In this document: positions 54,927 to 64,000 of the stretch, in pieces
Layout of the letters: each line of letters starts with the position of its first letter
Position numbering within the stretch: position 1 is the stretch's first letter
DNA from: Deltaproteobacteria bacterium
GTDB taxonomy: Bacteria; Desulfobacterota; GWC2-55-46
Assembly: GCA_016218105.1 (NCBI GenBank)
Contig: JACRET010000060.1
Span: 1 to 64,000, forward strand
Length of the DNA: 64,000 nt
Direction of reading: 5' to 3'
Notes under the pieces: generated by a model
The model's database searches: none
What the model was told of the DNA's origin: nothing
What the model saw: only the letters and a program-made list of their open reading frames with translations
Program-made: the position numbers and the translations under genes

Positions 54927-56000
54927 ATGAAATTTAAAAAGATACTGATAGTAAAGATAGCGGCGATCGGGGACATACTCATGACTACCCCGGCCATTCG
55001 TGCGCTTAAAAAGACTTTCCCCGATTCAAAAATAATATGGCTGGCAGGCTCCTCCGTAAAAGAGGCTATTGAGCGGAACCCGTATGTCGACGAAATAATA
55101 GAAATAGACGACAGATTATTCTTCAAAGGCACTCCTCTGGAAAAGGCGCTTACAGCGGCAAGGCTCATAAAACGGCTTAAAAAAGAACGCTTCGACGCGG
55201 CCCTGGTATTGCACAGGGATTGGAAATATGGATTGATAACAAGGCTTTGTGGTATTATCGAGCGGCCCGGACTGGGCAGGTCTTTTGTTTCAAGGTTGCT
55301 CCTTACGGACGCGGTTTCATTTGACGCTCCTGTGCACCATATATATCATTACCTTGAGGCGGCAAAACGCATAGGCGCAAAGGAAGACGGGGTTCAGATG
55401 GACTTTGCCGTGCGTACATCTGTAAGGGATAAGGTACTTAAAGAGCTTAAAGCGGCCCGCTTCAAGCCGAATAAGCTTATAGGTATTGCCCCCGGAGGGG
55501 CTCGTAACATAAAGGAAGTGATGGACTCAAGGAGGTGGCCCGCTCTTAAATACCGGGAGCTCGTGTCCCTCCTTGCAAAAGGCGGCTTTAACGTACTGCT
55601 CCTCGGGTCGAAAAGCGATAAATGGTTTTTAGAAGGATGGCGTTTGCCCGACGGGGTGATAGACCTTATAGGCAGGACTACCATTGAAGAGACAGCGGCC
55701 TGCATGGGGTTTTGTAAGGCGGTAGTTGCCAATGACAGCGGCCCGATGCACCTGGCAAGCGCTCTCAGGAGGCCGGTAATATCCATATTCGGGCCTACGG
55801 ACCCCAGGGAGAAATATCCTTTATCCGAGGGTAGTTTCTACTTCTGGAAAGCCAATGAGATCAATTGCGCCCCGTGCTATTCGCACGGAGCTTTCCCTGA
55901 GTGTAAGACACTTGACTGCATGGAGAGGGTAAGCGTTGAAGAGGTATATAAAAAAGTGATTGAAATAGCCGAGGGTGTCTTACCGGGAGGCCCTGTTTGA
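54927..56000 (+). CDS. Glycosyltransferase family 9 (heptosyltransferase-like)
   Basis: GT9 enzymes transfer heptose or similar sugars to lipopolysaccharide core. K-I-L-I-V-K-I-A-A-I-G-D-I-L-M-T-T-P-A is the N-terminal family motif. The C-terminal N-D-S-G-P-M-H-L-A-S-A-L-R-R-P and F-G-P-T-D-P are the donor-binding residues. The start at M-K-F-K-K (54927) is preferred because the frame above has no ribosome site or homology. The predicted length is 357 residues. Its TGA overlaps the next start (TTGA, 55997-56000). Confidence 0.9.
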   Translation: MKFKKILIVKIAAIGDILMTTPAIRALKKTFPDSKIIWLAGSSVKEAIERNPYVDEIIEIDDRLFFKGTPLEKALTAARLIKRLKKERFDAALVLHRDWKYGLITRLCGIIERPGLGRSFVSRLLLTDAVSFDAPVHHIYHYLEAAKRIGAKEDGVQMDFAVRTSVRDKVLKELKAARFKPNKLIGIAPGGARNIKEVMDSRRWPALKYRELVSLLAKGGFNVLLLGSKSDKWFLEGWRLPDGVIDLIGRTTIEETAACMGFCKAVVANDSGPMHLASALRRPVISIFGPTDPREKYPLSEGSFYFWKANEINCAPCYSHGAFPECKTLDCMERVSVEEVYKKVIEIAEGVLPGGPV

Positions 56001-57151
56001 AGGTCGCTCTCATACACGACTGGCTCACGGGCATGAGGGGCGGGGAGAAGGTGCTTGAGGTGCTCTGCGAGATATTCCCTGACGCAGACCTCTACACCAT
56101 TATCCATATACCGGGCTCTGTTTCCGCTATAATTGAGAAGAGGAATATAAAGACCTCCTTTATACAGAGGCTGCCGGGCGCGAAAAAACGCTATAGGTCT
56201 TTCCTGCCGCTCTTTCCGATGGCGATAGAGGGTTTCAACCTGAGCGGCTATGACCTCGTGATATCCAGCAGCCATTGTGTCGCGAAGGGCGTGATTCCGC
56301 CGCCTCGCGCGGCGCATATCGCGTACATACACACCCCGATGCGTTATGTGTGGGACAAGTATTACGATTACTTCGGCCCCGGCAGGAGCGAAGGCTTAAA
56401 GGGCAGGGCGATAAGCCTCTTTTCGCATTACTTAAGGATGTGGGATGTAACCTCCAGCGTGAGGGTCGATCACTTCATATCCAACTCAGCCCATGTCGCG
56501 AAAAGGGTGGAGAAGTTCTACAGGCGCGAATCTTCGGTAATATACCCGCCCGTTGATTGCGGCAGGTTTAAGATAAAGTCCGAAACTCCGGGCGATTATT
56601 ATCTGGTCGTCTCCGCTTTCGCCCCGTACAAGAGGATAGACACAGCCATTAACGCCTTCAATCAGCTCGGCCTTAACCTGAAGGTCATAGGTACCGGACA
56701 GGATGAAAAAAAGCTTAAAAAAATGGCGGCGGCAAATATCGAGTTCCTGGGCTGGAAGTCTGATGCAGAGCTTGCCGGATACTATGCTGATTGCAGGGCG
56801 CTCATCTTTACGGGCGAGGAGGACTTTGGGATAGTGCCTCTTGAGGCCGCGGCGACCGGGAGGGCCGTAATAGCATTTGCCAGGGGCGGCGCGCTAGAGA
56901 CCGTCATCCCCATTGGCGAAGAGGGAAGGGAGCCGACAGGGGTGTTCTTTTACGAGCAGACGCCTGAGTCGCTCATGGGCGCGATCAAGGCCTTCGAGGA
57001 CAACATTGACAGCTTTAAGGCGGATGCCATAAGAAAGCACGCGCTTGCCTTTGACAGGCCTGTATTCAAGGAAAAATTAAGAGAGCATATTTTCAGCAAG
57101 TATCAGGAATTGAACCCGGCCGCAAGCCGAGGGAAATTTTCGAAATGTTAG
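55997..57151 (+). CDS. Glycosyltransferase family 4 (WbaZ-like)
   Basis: This 384-residue GT-B fold enzyme has M-K-V-A-L-I-H-D-W-L-T-G-M-R-G-G-E-K-V-L at the start. The nucleotide-sugar site E-E-D-F-G-I-V-P-L-E-A-A-A-T-G-R-A-V is near residue 275. It resembles mannosyltransferases of O-antigen clusters such as WbaZ, but the sugar cannot be fixed. TTG 55997 follows GGGAGGCC and overlaps the previous stop, so the two are translationally coupled. Confidence 0.88.
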   Translation: MKVALIHDWLTGMRGGEKVLEVLCEIFPDADLYTIIHIPGSVSAIIEKRNIKTSFIQRLPGAKKRYRSFLPLFPMAIEGFNLSGYDLVISSSHCVAKGVIPPPRAAHIAYIHTPMRYVWDKYYDYFGPGRSEGLKGRAISLFSHYLRMWDVTSSVRVDHFISNSAHVAKRVEKFYRRESSVIYPPVDCGRFKIKSETPGDYYLVVSAFAPYKRIDTAINAFNQLGLNLKVIGTGQDEKKLKKMAAANIEFLGWKSDAELAGYYADCRALIFTGEEDFGIVPLEAAATGRAVIAFARGGALETVIPIGEEGREPTGVFFYEQTPESLMGAIKAFEDNIDSFKADAIRKHALAFDRPVFKEKLREHIFSKYQELNPAASRGKFSKC

Positions 57152-57229
57152 GATGTTATAAATTCTATTCGCCCGCCAACCACGCTTAAGGCCGCGGGGA
57201 GCCGCATGGATTTTCACGAGTAAAAAATA

Positions 57230-58633
57230 ATGTTAAAAAAGCACAGCCAATTATTTGAAAGCCTGCTCTTTATTTCAGACCTTGTAATCATAGCCGTCTC
57301 CTGGATAATCTCCTACTACTTCCGGTTCTACGGTGAAGTGATTCGGGTTGAGAAGGGCATTCCGGACTTCTACATCTACTGCCTCTTGCTCGTCCCGATT
57401 ATGATCATATGGGGTTTCGCTTTCAAGGGGTTCGGCCTCTACAGGCCCAAGAGGATCGGCTCGCATCTCTCCGAGGTCTTCGATATCACAAAGGCCTGCG
57501 TCGTCTCGGTGCTCATACTCATCTCGTTGACCTTCTTTTTCAGGCAATACGAGTTCTCAAGGCTGGTATTCCTCTTTTTCCTTCTGATCAATATCTTCGC
57601 GTTAAGCCTGGAGAGATGGATTTTCAGGGATGTGCTCAGATATTTAAGGAGAAAAGGATATAACCTGCGGTTCGCTGTAATAGTAGGCTCGGGCGAGCCG
57701 GCGGCCGCCCTTATAAAAAGGCTCGAAAGGCACCCTGAGGTCGGCATAAAACTTGAGGGGCTTATCTGCACCGAAAAGGCGGATGTAGGCAAAAGCATAG
57801 CAGGCGTTAGGTTTCTGGACGTTTACACCAATATCAGGAACTTCATAATAAAGAGAAGGATAGATAACGTTTTTATCGCGCTTCCGTGGGAAGAGCACTC
57901 AAAGGTCGTCGACGTCCTCTCGGCGATAGGGGACGAGGCCGTGGATATAAAGGTGATCCCTGATGTCTATGAGTTCATGACCTTGCGCGGCGGGGTCGAG
58001 GAGCTTGACGGCATGCCGATCCTTAACCTGCAAAACTCGCCGCTCTACGGCTGGAACCTGATCTTAAAGAGGTCGGCCGATATACTGTTCGCCGGGAGCG
58101 CGATCGTCGTTCTCTCTCCCTTTATGCTCCTTATTTCCTTGATCATAAAATTGACTTCCCGGGGGCCTGTCCTTTACAGGCAGGAAAGGATGGGTATCGG
58201 CGGCGATACCTTCCTGATACTTAAATTCCGCTCGATGAAGATGGACGCCGAGGCAAGTACCGGGGCGGTGTGGGCGTCCGAGAACGACCCCAGGAGGACC
58301 AGGCTGGGGGCTTTTTTAAGATCGACAAGCCTGGATGAGCTGCCACAGCTCTTTAATGTGTTGAAAGGCGATATGTCGCTCGTCGGCCCGCGTCCCGAGA
58401 GGCCGGTATTCATACAGGAGTTCAGGAAGAATATCCCCAAATACATGCTCCGCCATAAGATGAAATCCGGCATAACCGGCTGGGCCCAGGTGAATGGCTG
58501 GAGGGGTAATACCGATATCAAAAAAAGGATCGAGCACGATATATTCTACATCGAGAACTGGTCGTTTATCTTCGACCTGAAGATACTCTGCCTGACGTTA
58601 TGGAAGGGGCTTGTAAACCGTAACGCTTATTAA
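57230..58633 (+). CDS. Undecaprenyl-phosphate sugar phosphotransferase (WcaJ/PNPT-like)
   Basis: This enzyme starts a polysaccharide repeat unit by moving a sugar phosphate onto undecaprenyl phosphate at the inner membrane. N-terminal membrane helices (about residues 10-120) are followed by a CoA-binding-like Rossmann region. The C-terminal bacterial sugar transferase domain has K-R-S-A-D-I-L-F, K-F-R-S-M-K-M-D-A, the catalytic S-L-D-E-L-P-Q-L-F-N and S-L-V-G-P-R-P-E-R-P. Length (467) is full. The lipid carrier is made by UppS (16254). Likely substrate UDP-glucose, but galactose cannot be excluded. Confidence 0.9.
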   Translation: MLKKHSQLFESLLFISDLVIIAVSWIISYYFRFYGEVIRVEKGIPDFYIYCLLLVPIMIIWGFAFKGFGLYRPKRIGSHLSEVFDITKACVVSVLILISLTFFFRQYEFSRLVFLFFLLINIFALSLERWIFRDVLRYLRRKGYNLRFAVIVGSGEPAAALIKRLERHPEVGIKLEGLICTEKADVGKSIAGVRFLDVYTNIRNFIIKRRIDNVFIALPWEEHSKVVDVLSAIGDEAVDIKVIPDVYEFMTLRGGVEELDGMPILNLQNSPLYGWNLILKRSADILFAGSAIVVLSPFMLLISLIIKLTSRGPVLYRQERMGIGGDTFLILKFRSMKMDAEASTGAVWASENDPRRTRLGAFLRSTSLDELPQLFNVLKGDMSLVGPRPERPVFIQEFRKNIPKYMLRHKMKSGITGWAQVNGWRGNTDIKKRIEHDIFYIENWSFIFDLKILCLTLWKGLVNRNAY

Positions 58634-58712
58634 GTTTGTTGCATAATACGTCTAACTTTGGTATTCTTTTAGGTATTTTCTGCTGAATTTTAAGCATTAA
58701 CCGGGCTGATTT

Positions 58713-58752
58713 TATAAGGCCGGTTGGAAAACCCCGGGCTTAAGCCCTGGGC
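58713..58752 (+). repeat. Family B hairpin repeat
   Basis: AAGGCCGGTTGGAAAACCCC leads to GGGCTTAAGCCCTGGG, a strong hairpin. The head AGGCCGGTTG and core match the copy at 3680. It lies between the WcaJ-like and ugd genes. Confidence 0.7.
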
Positions 58753-58811
58753 CGTCATTTTGCCCCCGGAAGGGATGGAATCCAGTGAAAAACAATGGAG
58801 GTTCAACTGAT

Positions 58812-60173
58812 ATGAATATCTGTGTTATTGGAACAGGTTATGTAGGGCTTGTTACCGGGACCTGTTTCGCGGATTTTGGCGTCAATGTGAGCTGTGTCGA
58901 CAAGGATGTTGAAAAAATAGATATGCTTAAGCGCGGTGAGATACCTATTTTCGAACCGGGGCTTAAGGAACTCGTTGACAAGAATATAAATGACAACAGG
59001 CTGACGTTCACTACAGACCTGAGTGAATCGATAAAGAAGTCTCTCGTGATTTTTATCGCCGTAGGCACGCCTCCGAAGGGAGACGGCTCGGCCGATCTCT
59101 CGTATATAGAAGAAGTCGCCAGGACCATAGCCAGAAACCTCAATGGATATAAGGTCATCGTCACTAAGAGCACGGTGCCTGTCGGCACCGGAAGCCTTAT
59201 AGAGGGCATAATCTCCAAGGAGCAGGGCGGGGACCATAAATTCGACGTGGCCTCAAACCCGGAGTTCCTCCGTGAAGGTTCGGCGCTGGAGGATTTCATG
59301 AGGCCCAACAGGGTCGTCATAGGCGCCAGGTCGCAGCAGGCCATAGCCATACTTAAAGACCTTTATTCGCCCCTGTACCTTCTGGAGACGCCTTTCGTTG
59401 TGACGGATATAGAGACGTCCGAGCTTATCAAGTACGCCTCCAACGCCTTTCTGGCCACGAAGATATCGTTCATAAACGAGATGGCCAACATTTGCGAAAG
59501 GGTCGGGGCTGATATTCACATGGTCGCAAAGGGCATGGGGCTGGACCAGAGGATAGGCCCAAAGTTCCTCCACCCGGGGCCTGGTTACGGCGGATCATGT
59601 TTTCCGAAGGACACGATGGCGATCACAAAGATCGCCAGGGCGCACGGCTATACATTCAGGATCGTGGAGTCCGTGATCGAAGTCAACGCGCGTCAGCGTG
59701 AGCTGATGATAGACAAAATCAAAGGGCTCGTTGGAGATTTAAAGGGTAAGCGTATCGGCGTATTGGGCCTCGCGTTCAAGCCCAATACCGATGACATAAG
59801 GGAGTCCCCGGCCATAGATATCGTCGAGAGGCTTTTAGCCGAAGGGGCGTCCATTAAAGCTTACGATCCGGCGGGGATGGAGCACGCGAGGCGCTCGATG
59901 TCTGAAGATGTAGCTTTCTGCAACGATAGTTACGAGGTCGCGGAGGGGTGCGACGCCCTAGTGATACTTACGGAATGGAATCAGTTCAGAAAACTCGACT
60001 TTAAAAAGATAAAGTCGCTGCTTAAATCCCCAAAGATAATCGATCTGCGGAATATTTACGAACCGGCCATGATGGCCAAGCTCGGGTTTGAGTATGTCTC
60101 GGTGGGAAGGGGCGATAAGTCTGGAGAGAAGATACCGGCCACGGCGGCGGCAGCACTCAGGGAGACGGTTTAG
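58812..60173 (+). CDS. UDP-glucose 6-dehydrogenase
   Basis: The enzyme oxidises UDP-glucose to UDP-glucuronic acid with NAD, supplying acidic sugar for surface polysaccharide. The N-terminal I-C-V-I-G-T-G-Y-V-G-L-V, D-K-D after strand 2, and the catalytic P-G-Y-G-G-S-C-F-P-K-D (active cysteine) are intact. I take ATG 58812 because AATGGAGG lies about ten bases upstream; GTG 58785 would add nine residues. The predicted length is 453 residues. Its neighbours (GT9, GT4, WcaJ-like) fit the same role. Confidence 0.94.
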   Translation: MNICVIGTGYVGLVTGTCFADFGVNVSCVDKDVEKIDMLKRGEIPIFEPGLKELVDKNINDNRLTFTTDLSESIKKSLVIFIAVGTPPKGDGSADLSYIEEVARTIARNLNGYKVIVTKSTVPVGTGSLIEGIISKEQGGDHKFDVASNPEFLREGSALEDFMRPNRVVIGARSQQAIAILKDLYSPLYLLETPFVVTDIETSELIKYASNAFLATKISFINEMANICERVGADIHMVAKGMGLDQRIGPKFLHPGPGYGGSCFPKDTMAITKIARAHGYTFRIVESVIEVNARQRELMIDKIKGLVGDLKGKRIGVLGLAFKPNTDDIRESPAIDIVERLLAEGASIKAYDPAGMEHARRSMSEDVAFCNDSYEVAEGCDALVILTEWNQFRKLDFKKIKSLLKSPKIIDLRNIYEPAMMAKLGFEYVSVGRGDKSGEKIPATAAAALRETV

Positions 60174-60255
60174 CGGGCTGAGCAAGTTCGGGTTTTTAAG
60201 CAGCGTGTCAGGGTGAGTACCCGCCAAGAATTATATTGACTACATCCGAACAAAG

Positions 60256-60660
60256 ATGTTATCAATATTTGAAGTGAAGAGATTTACGGACAATAGGGGC
60301 GCTATCCAATTCAAGACGCTTTTTTGGCTGATTATCGTCGCCTCCTTTTTGTACGGCGCATACGTTGTCGCGCCTCCCTACGCCGGTTATTACATGCTTA
60401 AGACCGAGATAGAGGATGAGGCCAAGTTAGGTCACATGTACACCGATCAGACGATACAGAGGCGGATACTTGAGAAGGCCTCGACATGGTCTGTGCCGAT
60501 TAGCGATGAAAATCTTGAAATAGCGCGCGAAAAAGAACAGATAACGATATCGGCTGATTATACGGTCACATTTAATTTTTTAGATAAGTACAAGAAAGAA
60601 CAGAAGTTCCACGTAGAAGTGACGAAGCCGCTAAAAGAGAGCAGTGGCGCGCTGCATTAA
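60256..60660 (+). CDS. Small membrane-anchored protein, function unknown
   Basis: One N-terminal membrane helix (F-W-L-I-I-V-A-S-F-L-Y-G-A-Y-V-V-A) is followed by an outside domain of about 90 residues, beta-rich at the end. It resembles DUF4845-like short proteins only loosely. ATG 60256 has no clear ribosome site. GTG 60274, in frame six codons later, is just after a possible promoter (TTGACT at 60236, TATCAA at 60260) and may be the real start. The pyr attenuator follows immediately. Confidence 0.6.
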   Translation: MLSIFEVKRFTDNRGAIQFKTLFWLIIVASFLYGAYVVAPPYAGYYMLKTEIEDEAKLGHMYTDQTIQRRILEKASTWSVPISDENLEIAREKEQITISADYTVTFNFLDKYKKEQKFHVEVTKPLKESSGALH

Positions 60661-60669
60661 AAAAAATTA

Positions 60670-60780
60670 CCCTTTAATTTTAATCCCGAGAGATTAAAAA
60701 GGGAGCCTATAAGTGCCGTATAACAAAAAAACATATTCGAAATACCTCCGTATAAACTATTGCGGAGGTATTTTTTTTTG
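60670..60780 (+). promoter_or_regulatory. PyrR-dependent attenuator of the pyr operon
   Basis: The leader contains TTTTAATC-CCGAGA-GATTAAAA (60678-60699), an eight-pair stem with hexaloop CCGAGA. This fits the PyrR binding-loop pattern of the Bacillus pyr attenuators (conserved U-C-C-n-G-A-G-A). It is followed by a terminator: AAATACCTCCG pairs with CGGAGGTATTT (60740-60773) and ends in nine Ts. PyrR bound to UMP would favour termination. I can trace no single obvious antiterminator, though GGGAGCC (60701-60707) could pair with part of the terminator arm. pyrR starts 14 bases after the T run. Confidence 0.78.
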
Positions 60781-60793
60781 AGCCGGGCTGTTT

Positions 60794-61333
60794 ATGAAAA
60801 CTAAGACCGTAATGGATGAAAAGGGTATTGAAAGGGCGCTTGCAAGGATCGCCCATGAGATACTTGAGCGCAACAAAGGCACCGATAAGCTCGTCCTCCT
60901 CGGCATCCCTACAAGAGGCTATCATCTGGCGTTAAGGCTCCAGAAAAAGATAGAGGAGATAGAGGGGGTGAGCCTTCCGGCAGGGGCGGTAGACGCCACC
61001 CTGTACCGCGACGACCTGGGGATAAAAAAGACTCAGCCGTCCCTTAAAAAAATGGAGATACCCATCTCTATCGACGGGATGAAGATCGTCATGGTGGACG
61101 ACGTCCTCTTCACCGGGCGCACCATAAGGGCGGCGATGAACGCGCTTACGGACTTCGGCAGGCCCCTTGCAATACAGCTTGCGGTGCTTGTGGACAGGGG
61201 ACACAGGGAGCTTCCGATCAAGGCGGACTACATCGGAAAGAGCATCCCGACCGCTATCCGCGAAGGCGTCAAGGTGCATCTCAAGGAAGTTGACGGCGGT
61301 GCCTGCGAAGTCATCATAGAGCAGCCGGAATAA
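60794..61333 (+). CDS. pyrR: PyrR: pyr operon attenuation protein / uracil phosphoribosyltransferase
   Basis: PyrR binds its RNA site in the presence of UMP and also has uracil phosphoribosyltransferase activity. The PRPP loop V-M-V-D-D-V-L-F-T-G-R-T-I-R-A-A is at about residues 97-112, and G-I-P-T-R-G-Y-H-L-A is also typical. Length (179) is normal. Its binding site is directly upstream (60670-60780), as in Bacillus pyr operons. pyrB follows after 68 bases. Confidence 0.95.
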   Translation: MKTKTVMDEKGIERALARIAHEILERNKGTDKLVLLGIPTRGYHLALRLQKKIEEIEGVSLPAGAVDATLYRDDLGIKKTQPSLKKMEIPISIDGMKIVMVDDVLFTGRTIRAAMNALTDFGRPLAIQLAVLVDRGHRELPIKADYIGKSIPTAIREGVKVHLKEVDGGACEVIIEQPE

Positions 61334-61401
61334 CAGCAACTCTTTTGTATTTTATAACACGCACCCCTTAGGGGAATTCTAATAAAGCTGGAATGAAGTA
61401 G

Positions 61402-62337
61402 ATGAGACTTAAGAGAAAAGACCTCCTCGGCATTGAAGAGCTGGACACGGCGGAACTGGAGCAGATACTTTCTACAGCCGCTTCCTTTAAAGAAGTCTCC
61501 GCCAGAGAGATAAAGAAGGTTCCGACACTGCGCGGCAAGACCGTCATAAACCTCTTTTACGAGCCCTCCACAAGGACAAGGACTTCATTCGAGATAGCGG
61601 CAAAGCGCATGAGCGCCGACGCCGTGAATATCTCCGTGTCCACAAGCTCTGTCGTCAAGGGCGAGACCATCAAGGATACCGCGAAGAACCTCGAGGCGAT
61701 GAAGCCCGACTGCATAGTTATCAGGCACTCATCCGCCGGCACCCCGCAGATGCTCGCAAGGTATGTAGGCTGCTCGGTAGTTAACGCCGGGGACGGCGCG
61801 CACGAGCACCCGAGCCAGGCGCTGCTCGATATGATGACCGTAAAAGAGAAGAAGGGGAAGATCGCGGGGCTCAAGGTCTCCATAATCGGGGATATCGCGC
61901 ACTCAAGGGTTGCGCGCTCGAACATATACGGGTTTACAAAATTAGGCGCCGACGTCACCGTATGCGGCCCTCCTACGATGATACCGCCGGGAATGGACAG
62001 GCTTGGCTGCAAGGTGACAACCTCCATGGAAAGCGCCCTTAAGGACGCTGACGTGATCATGATGCTTCGCATACAGCTTGAGAGGCAGAAGGAATCCTTC
62101 TTTCCGACCGTAAGGGAGTATTCGAGGATATACGGCCTTGACGAGACCAAGCTAAAGAGGGCCAAGGATGATGTGATAATACTCCATCCGGGCCCGGTCA
62201 ACCGCGGCGTTGAGATCTCCTCTGAATTGGCCGACGGGCCGTATTCGCTCATATTGGATCAGGTGACTAACGGGGTAGCCGTAAGGATGGCGATATTCTA
62301 TCTGCTCCTCGGCGGCACAAGAGAGGAAGCGCAATGA
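61402..62337 (+). CDS. pyrB: Aspartate carbamoyltransferase catalytic subunit
   Basis: PyrB makes carbamoyl aspartate, the first committed pyrimidine step. The carbamoyl-phosphate motif [13 protein letters not shown] (residues 52-64), H-P-S-Q-A-L-L-D and the aspartate loop H-P-G-P-V-N-R-G are complete. Length (311) is catalytic-subunit size; no PyrI regulatory subunit is nearby. Its stop overlaps pyrC by four bases (ATGA). Confidence 0.97.
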   Translation: MRLKRKDLLGIEELDTAELEQILSTAASFKEVSAREIKKVPTLRGKTVINLFYEPSTRTRTSFEIAAKRMSADAVNISVSTSSVVKGETIKDTAKNLEAMKPDCIVIRHSSAGTPQMLARYVGCSVVNAGDGAHEHPSQALLDMMTVKEKKGKIAGLKVSIIGDIAHSRVARSNIYGFTKLGADVTVCGPPTMIPPGMDRLGCKVTTSMESALKDADVIMMLRIQLERQKESFFPTVREYSRIYGLDETKLKRAKDDVIILHPGPVNRGVEISSELADGPYSLILDQVTNGVAVRMAIFYLLLGGTREEAQ

Positions 62338-63641
62338 CGAGACTGGTAATAAAGGGAGGTCGTTTGATCGACCCCTCATCAAATCTGGACGGCATATATA
62401 ATATTTACATAATGGGCGGGCGCATAGCCTCCGTTAAAGAAGCGGAAAAGGACGCTACCGAGCTTGTCCCCGGCGCTCCTGGGCTTGAGATAATCGACGC
62501 CGCCGGCCTCCTCGTGACCCCCGGGTTTATCGACGCGCATACGCACTTGAGGGAGCCGGGGTTTGAATACAAGGAGACTATAAAGACCGGCACGATGGCC
62601 GCCGCCGCAGGAGGCTTTACGACTATCCTCTGCATGGCGAATACCAAGCCTGTGAACGACAACGAATCCGTTACGCGCTATATCCTCGACAAGGCCCAGA
62701 GGGAAGGCAGCGGCGTGAGCGTGCTGCCTATAGGGGCTGTAAGCCACGGTCAAAAAGGGGAGCGCTTGACGGAGATGGCCGAGCTTAAGGCCGCCGGGTG
62801 CGCGGCTGTATCCGATGACGGGGTGCCGATAACCGACGGCGGGTTGATGAGAAGGGCTCTTGAGTATTCAAAGATATTCAATATGCCCGTGATAACGCAT
62901 GCCGAAGACCCGCATCTCGCGGGCAGCGGGGTGATGAACGAGGGCGCGGTCTCTACGAAGCTAGGGCTTAAGGGCATACCAAACGCGGCTGAGGATATTA
63001 TCGTCGCGAGGGATATTGCCTTGGCGGAGCTTACCGGCGGAAGGCTCCATGTGGCGCACGTCAGCACCAGAGGCGCCGTGGAGCTTATAAGGATGGCCAA
63101 GAGGCAGAGCATAAACGTGACCGCCGAGGCTACTCCGCATCATCTGACGCTTACTCACGACTCTGTCTTCGGTTACGACACCAATACAAAGATGAACCCT
63201 CCGCTCAGGGCATGGGAGGATGTAGAGGCATTAAGGGCGGGGCTCAAGGACGGCACGATAGACTGCATAGCTACAGACCATGCGCCGCAGTCGACCATAG
63301 AAAAAGACGTGGAGTTCGATAAGGCCTCAAACGGAATAATAGGGCTTGAGACTGCGTTTTCAGTTGTCTATGAACTGGCGCAGGAAGGGATATTGGAACT
63401 CAACCAGATAATAAAGGCTTTGACGATAAACCCGGCCAAGGCGTTCTCGCTCGACAAGGGAAGCTTGAGGGTAGGCAGTTCAGCCGATATTGCCATCATA
63501 GATTTGAACAAGACATGGAAGGTAGAGCCAAGAGAACTTAAGTCAAAGTCAAAGAATACCCCTTATGGAGGCAGGACGCTCAAAGGGGTAGTTGTAAGCA
63601 CAATAGTAAACGGGAAGGTAATCTTCGAGAGAAAGTCTTAG
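62334..63641 (+). CDS. pyrC: Dihydroorotase (type I)
   Basis: PyrC closes the pyrimidine ring. The binuclear zinc site is shown by [10 protein letters not shown] (residues 61-70), H-A-E-D and C-I-A-T-D-H-A-P, and the 435-residue length is type I. All ligand histidines are present, so this is an active copy and not the PyrB-associated inactive homologue. It overlaps pyrB and is followed 48 bases later by carA. Confidence 0.96.
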   Translation: MTRLVIKGGRLIDPSSNLDGIYNIYIMGGRIASVKEAEKDATELVPGAPGLEIIDAAGLLVTPGFIDAHTHLREPGFEYKETIKTGTMAAAAGGFTTILCMANTKPVNDNESVTRYILDKAQREGSGVSVLPIGAVSHGQKGERLTEMAELKAAGCAAVSDDGVPITDGGLMRRALEYSKIFNMPVITHAEDPHLAGSGVMNEGAVSTKLGLKGIPNAAEDIIVARDIALAELTGGRLHVAHVSTRGAVELIRMAKRQSINVTAEATPHHLTLTHDSVFGYDTNTKMNPPLRAWEDVEALRAGLKDGTIDCIATDHAPQSTIEKDVEFDKASNGIIGLETAFSVVYELAQEGILELNQIIKALTINPAKAFSLDKGSLRVGSSADIAIIDLNKTWKVEPRELKSKSKNTPYGGRTLKGVVVSTIVNGKVIFERKS

Positions 63642-63689
63642 GTTTTTCATATAACTTCTTAATTTTAAAGAATTTAAAGGGGTGGAGAT

Positions 63690-64000
63690 TTGAGAAAGGC
63701 TATATTGGCCCTTGCTGACGGTACTGTCTTTGAAGGCTCTTCATTCGGCGCGCAAGGCGAGACGATAGGAGAAGTCGTTTTCAATACCTCCATGATGGGC
63801 TATCAGGAGGTATTGACAGACCCTTCCTACAACGGGCAGCTTGTCTGCATGACATACTCACAGCAGGGCAATTACGGCATAAACGAAGAGGATATAGAAT
63901 CCGTTGGGCCATGGGTGGAGGGCTTTATCGTAAAAGAAGCCTGCATGTATCCGTCCAACTGGCGTTCCACGGATAGTCTTATGGGGTATATGGCCAGGCA
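63690..64000 (+). CDS. carA: Carbamoyl-phosphate synthase small subunit (partial, cut by window end)
   Basis: The 103 codons present start at TTG 63690 after AAGGGGTGGAG. They read [19 protein letters not shown], then [21 protein letters not shown], the CarA N-terminus. CarA supplies glutamine-derived ammonia for carbamoyl phosphate, the substrate of PyrB. The glutaminase half and carB lie beyond the window. Confidence 0.93.
   Translation, partial: MRKAILALADGTVFEGSSFGAQGETIGEVVFNTSMMGYQEVLTDPSYNGQLVCMTYSQQGNYGINEEDIESVGPWVEGFIVKEACMYPSNWRSTDSLMGYMAR

Overview
The window looks like a chromosomal segment of an anaerobic or microaerophilic Gram-negative bacterium. It best fits the Desulfobacterota (former Deltaproteobacteria) or a neighbouring lineage such as Nitrospirota. 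The evidence is a joined ilvD-ilvB-ilvN-ilvC-psd-pssA-leuA run, system II cytochrome c maturation (ResB/CcsA), a secreted tetraheme cytochrome, an archaeal-type S-adenosylmethionine synthetase, QueH, SpoVG, a predicted lipoprotein and RseP. This is inference from gene content. Apart from the AT-richer first gene, most of the window is dense, slightly GC-rich housekeeping DNA. I saw no rRNA, tRNA, CRISPR array, phage or intact transposase.

Layout. 1-585: a HEPN-like gene between inverted copies of a GTAGGTCGGGTTAGC repeat. 713-9688: queuosine, SAM, DksA-like, Nudix, methyltransferase, ilvE, purL and purF. 9770-12369: three exported proteins (SUMF1-like, lipoprotein, FecR/TPR). 12370-13071: a long gene-poor leader. 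13072-21076: the rpsB-tsf-pyrH-frr-uppS-cdsA-dxr-rseP-tsaB cluster. 21223-33711: branched-chain amino acid and phospholipid genes from a strong sigma70-type promoter, then leuC, a methyltransferase, leuD, a PUR-domain gene and leuB. 33770-34767: a MarR regulator and a DUF2269 membrane protein that share an operator motif. 34809-40381 (minus): a site-2 protease, an MrfA-like helicase, resB and ccsA. 40506-46424: Zn-ribbon protein, phosphoesterase, moaA, PBP1A and tetraheme cytochrome. 46577-53824: rel, ridA, rpmB, a YdcF-like protein, UPF0173, DUF523, purN and purM. 54258-58633: spoVG bracketed by MITE-like elements, then two glycosyltransferases and a WcaJ-type initiating transferase. 58812-64000: UDP-glucose dehydrogenase, a small membrane protein and a pyrR-pyrB-pyrC-carA operon behind a recognisable PyrR attenuator.

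Working together, the segment makes branched-chain amino acids (ilv/leu), purines and pyrimidines, isoprenoid and phospholipid precursors (uppS, dxr, cdsA, psd, pssA), and exopolysaccharide or O-antigen (GT9, GT4, WcaJ, Ugd). The most unusual layer is non-coding. At least four families of dispersed palindromic repeats sit directly at gene ends. They supply stop codons and C-terminal residues, and create false N-terminal extensions in several reading frames. I did not find a clear new multi-gene system. The best leads are the repeat-flanked HEPN gene, the MarR/DUF2269 regulon, the exported SUMF1-lipoprotein-FecR trio, the PUR-domain gene inside the leu operon, and the structured leaders.
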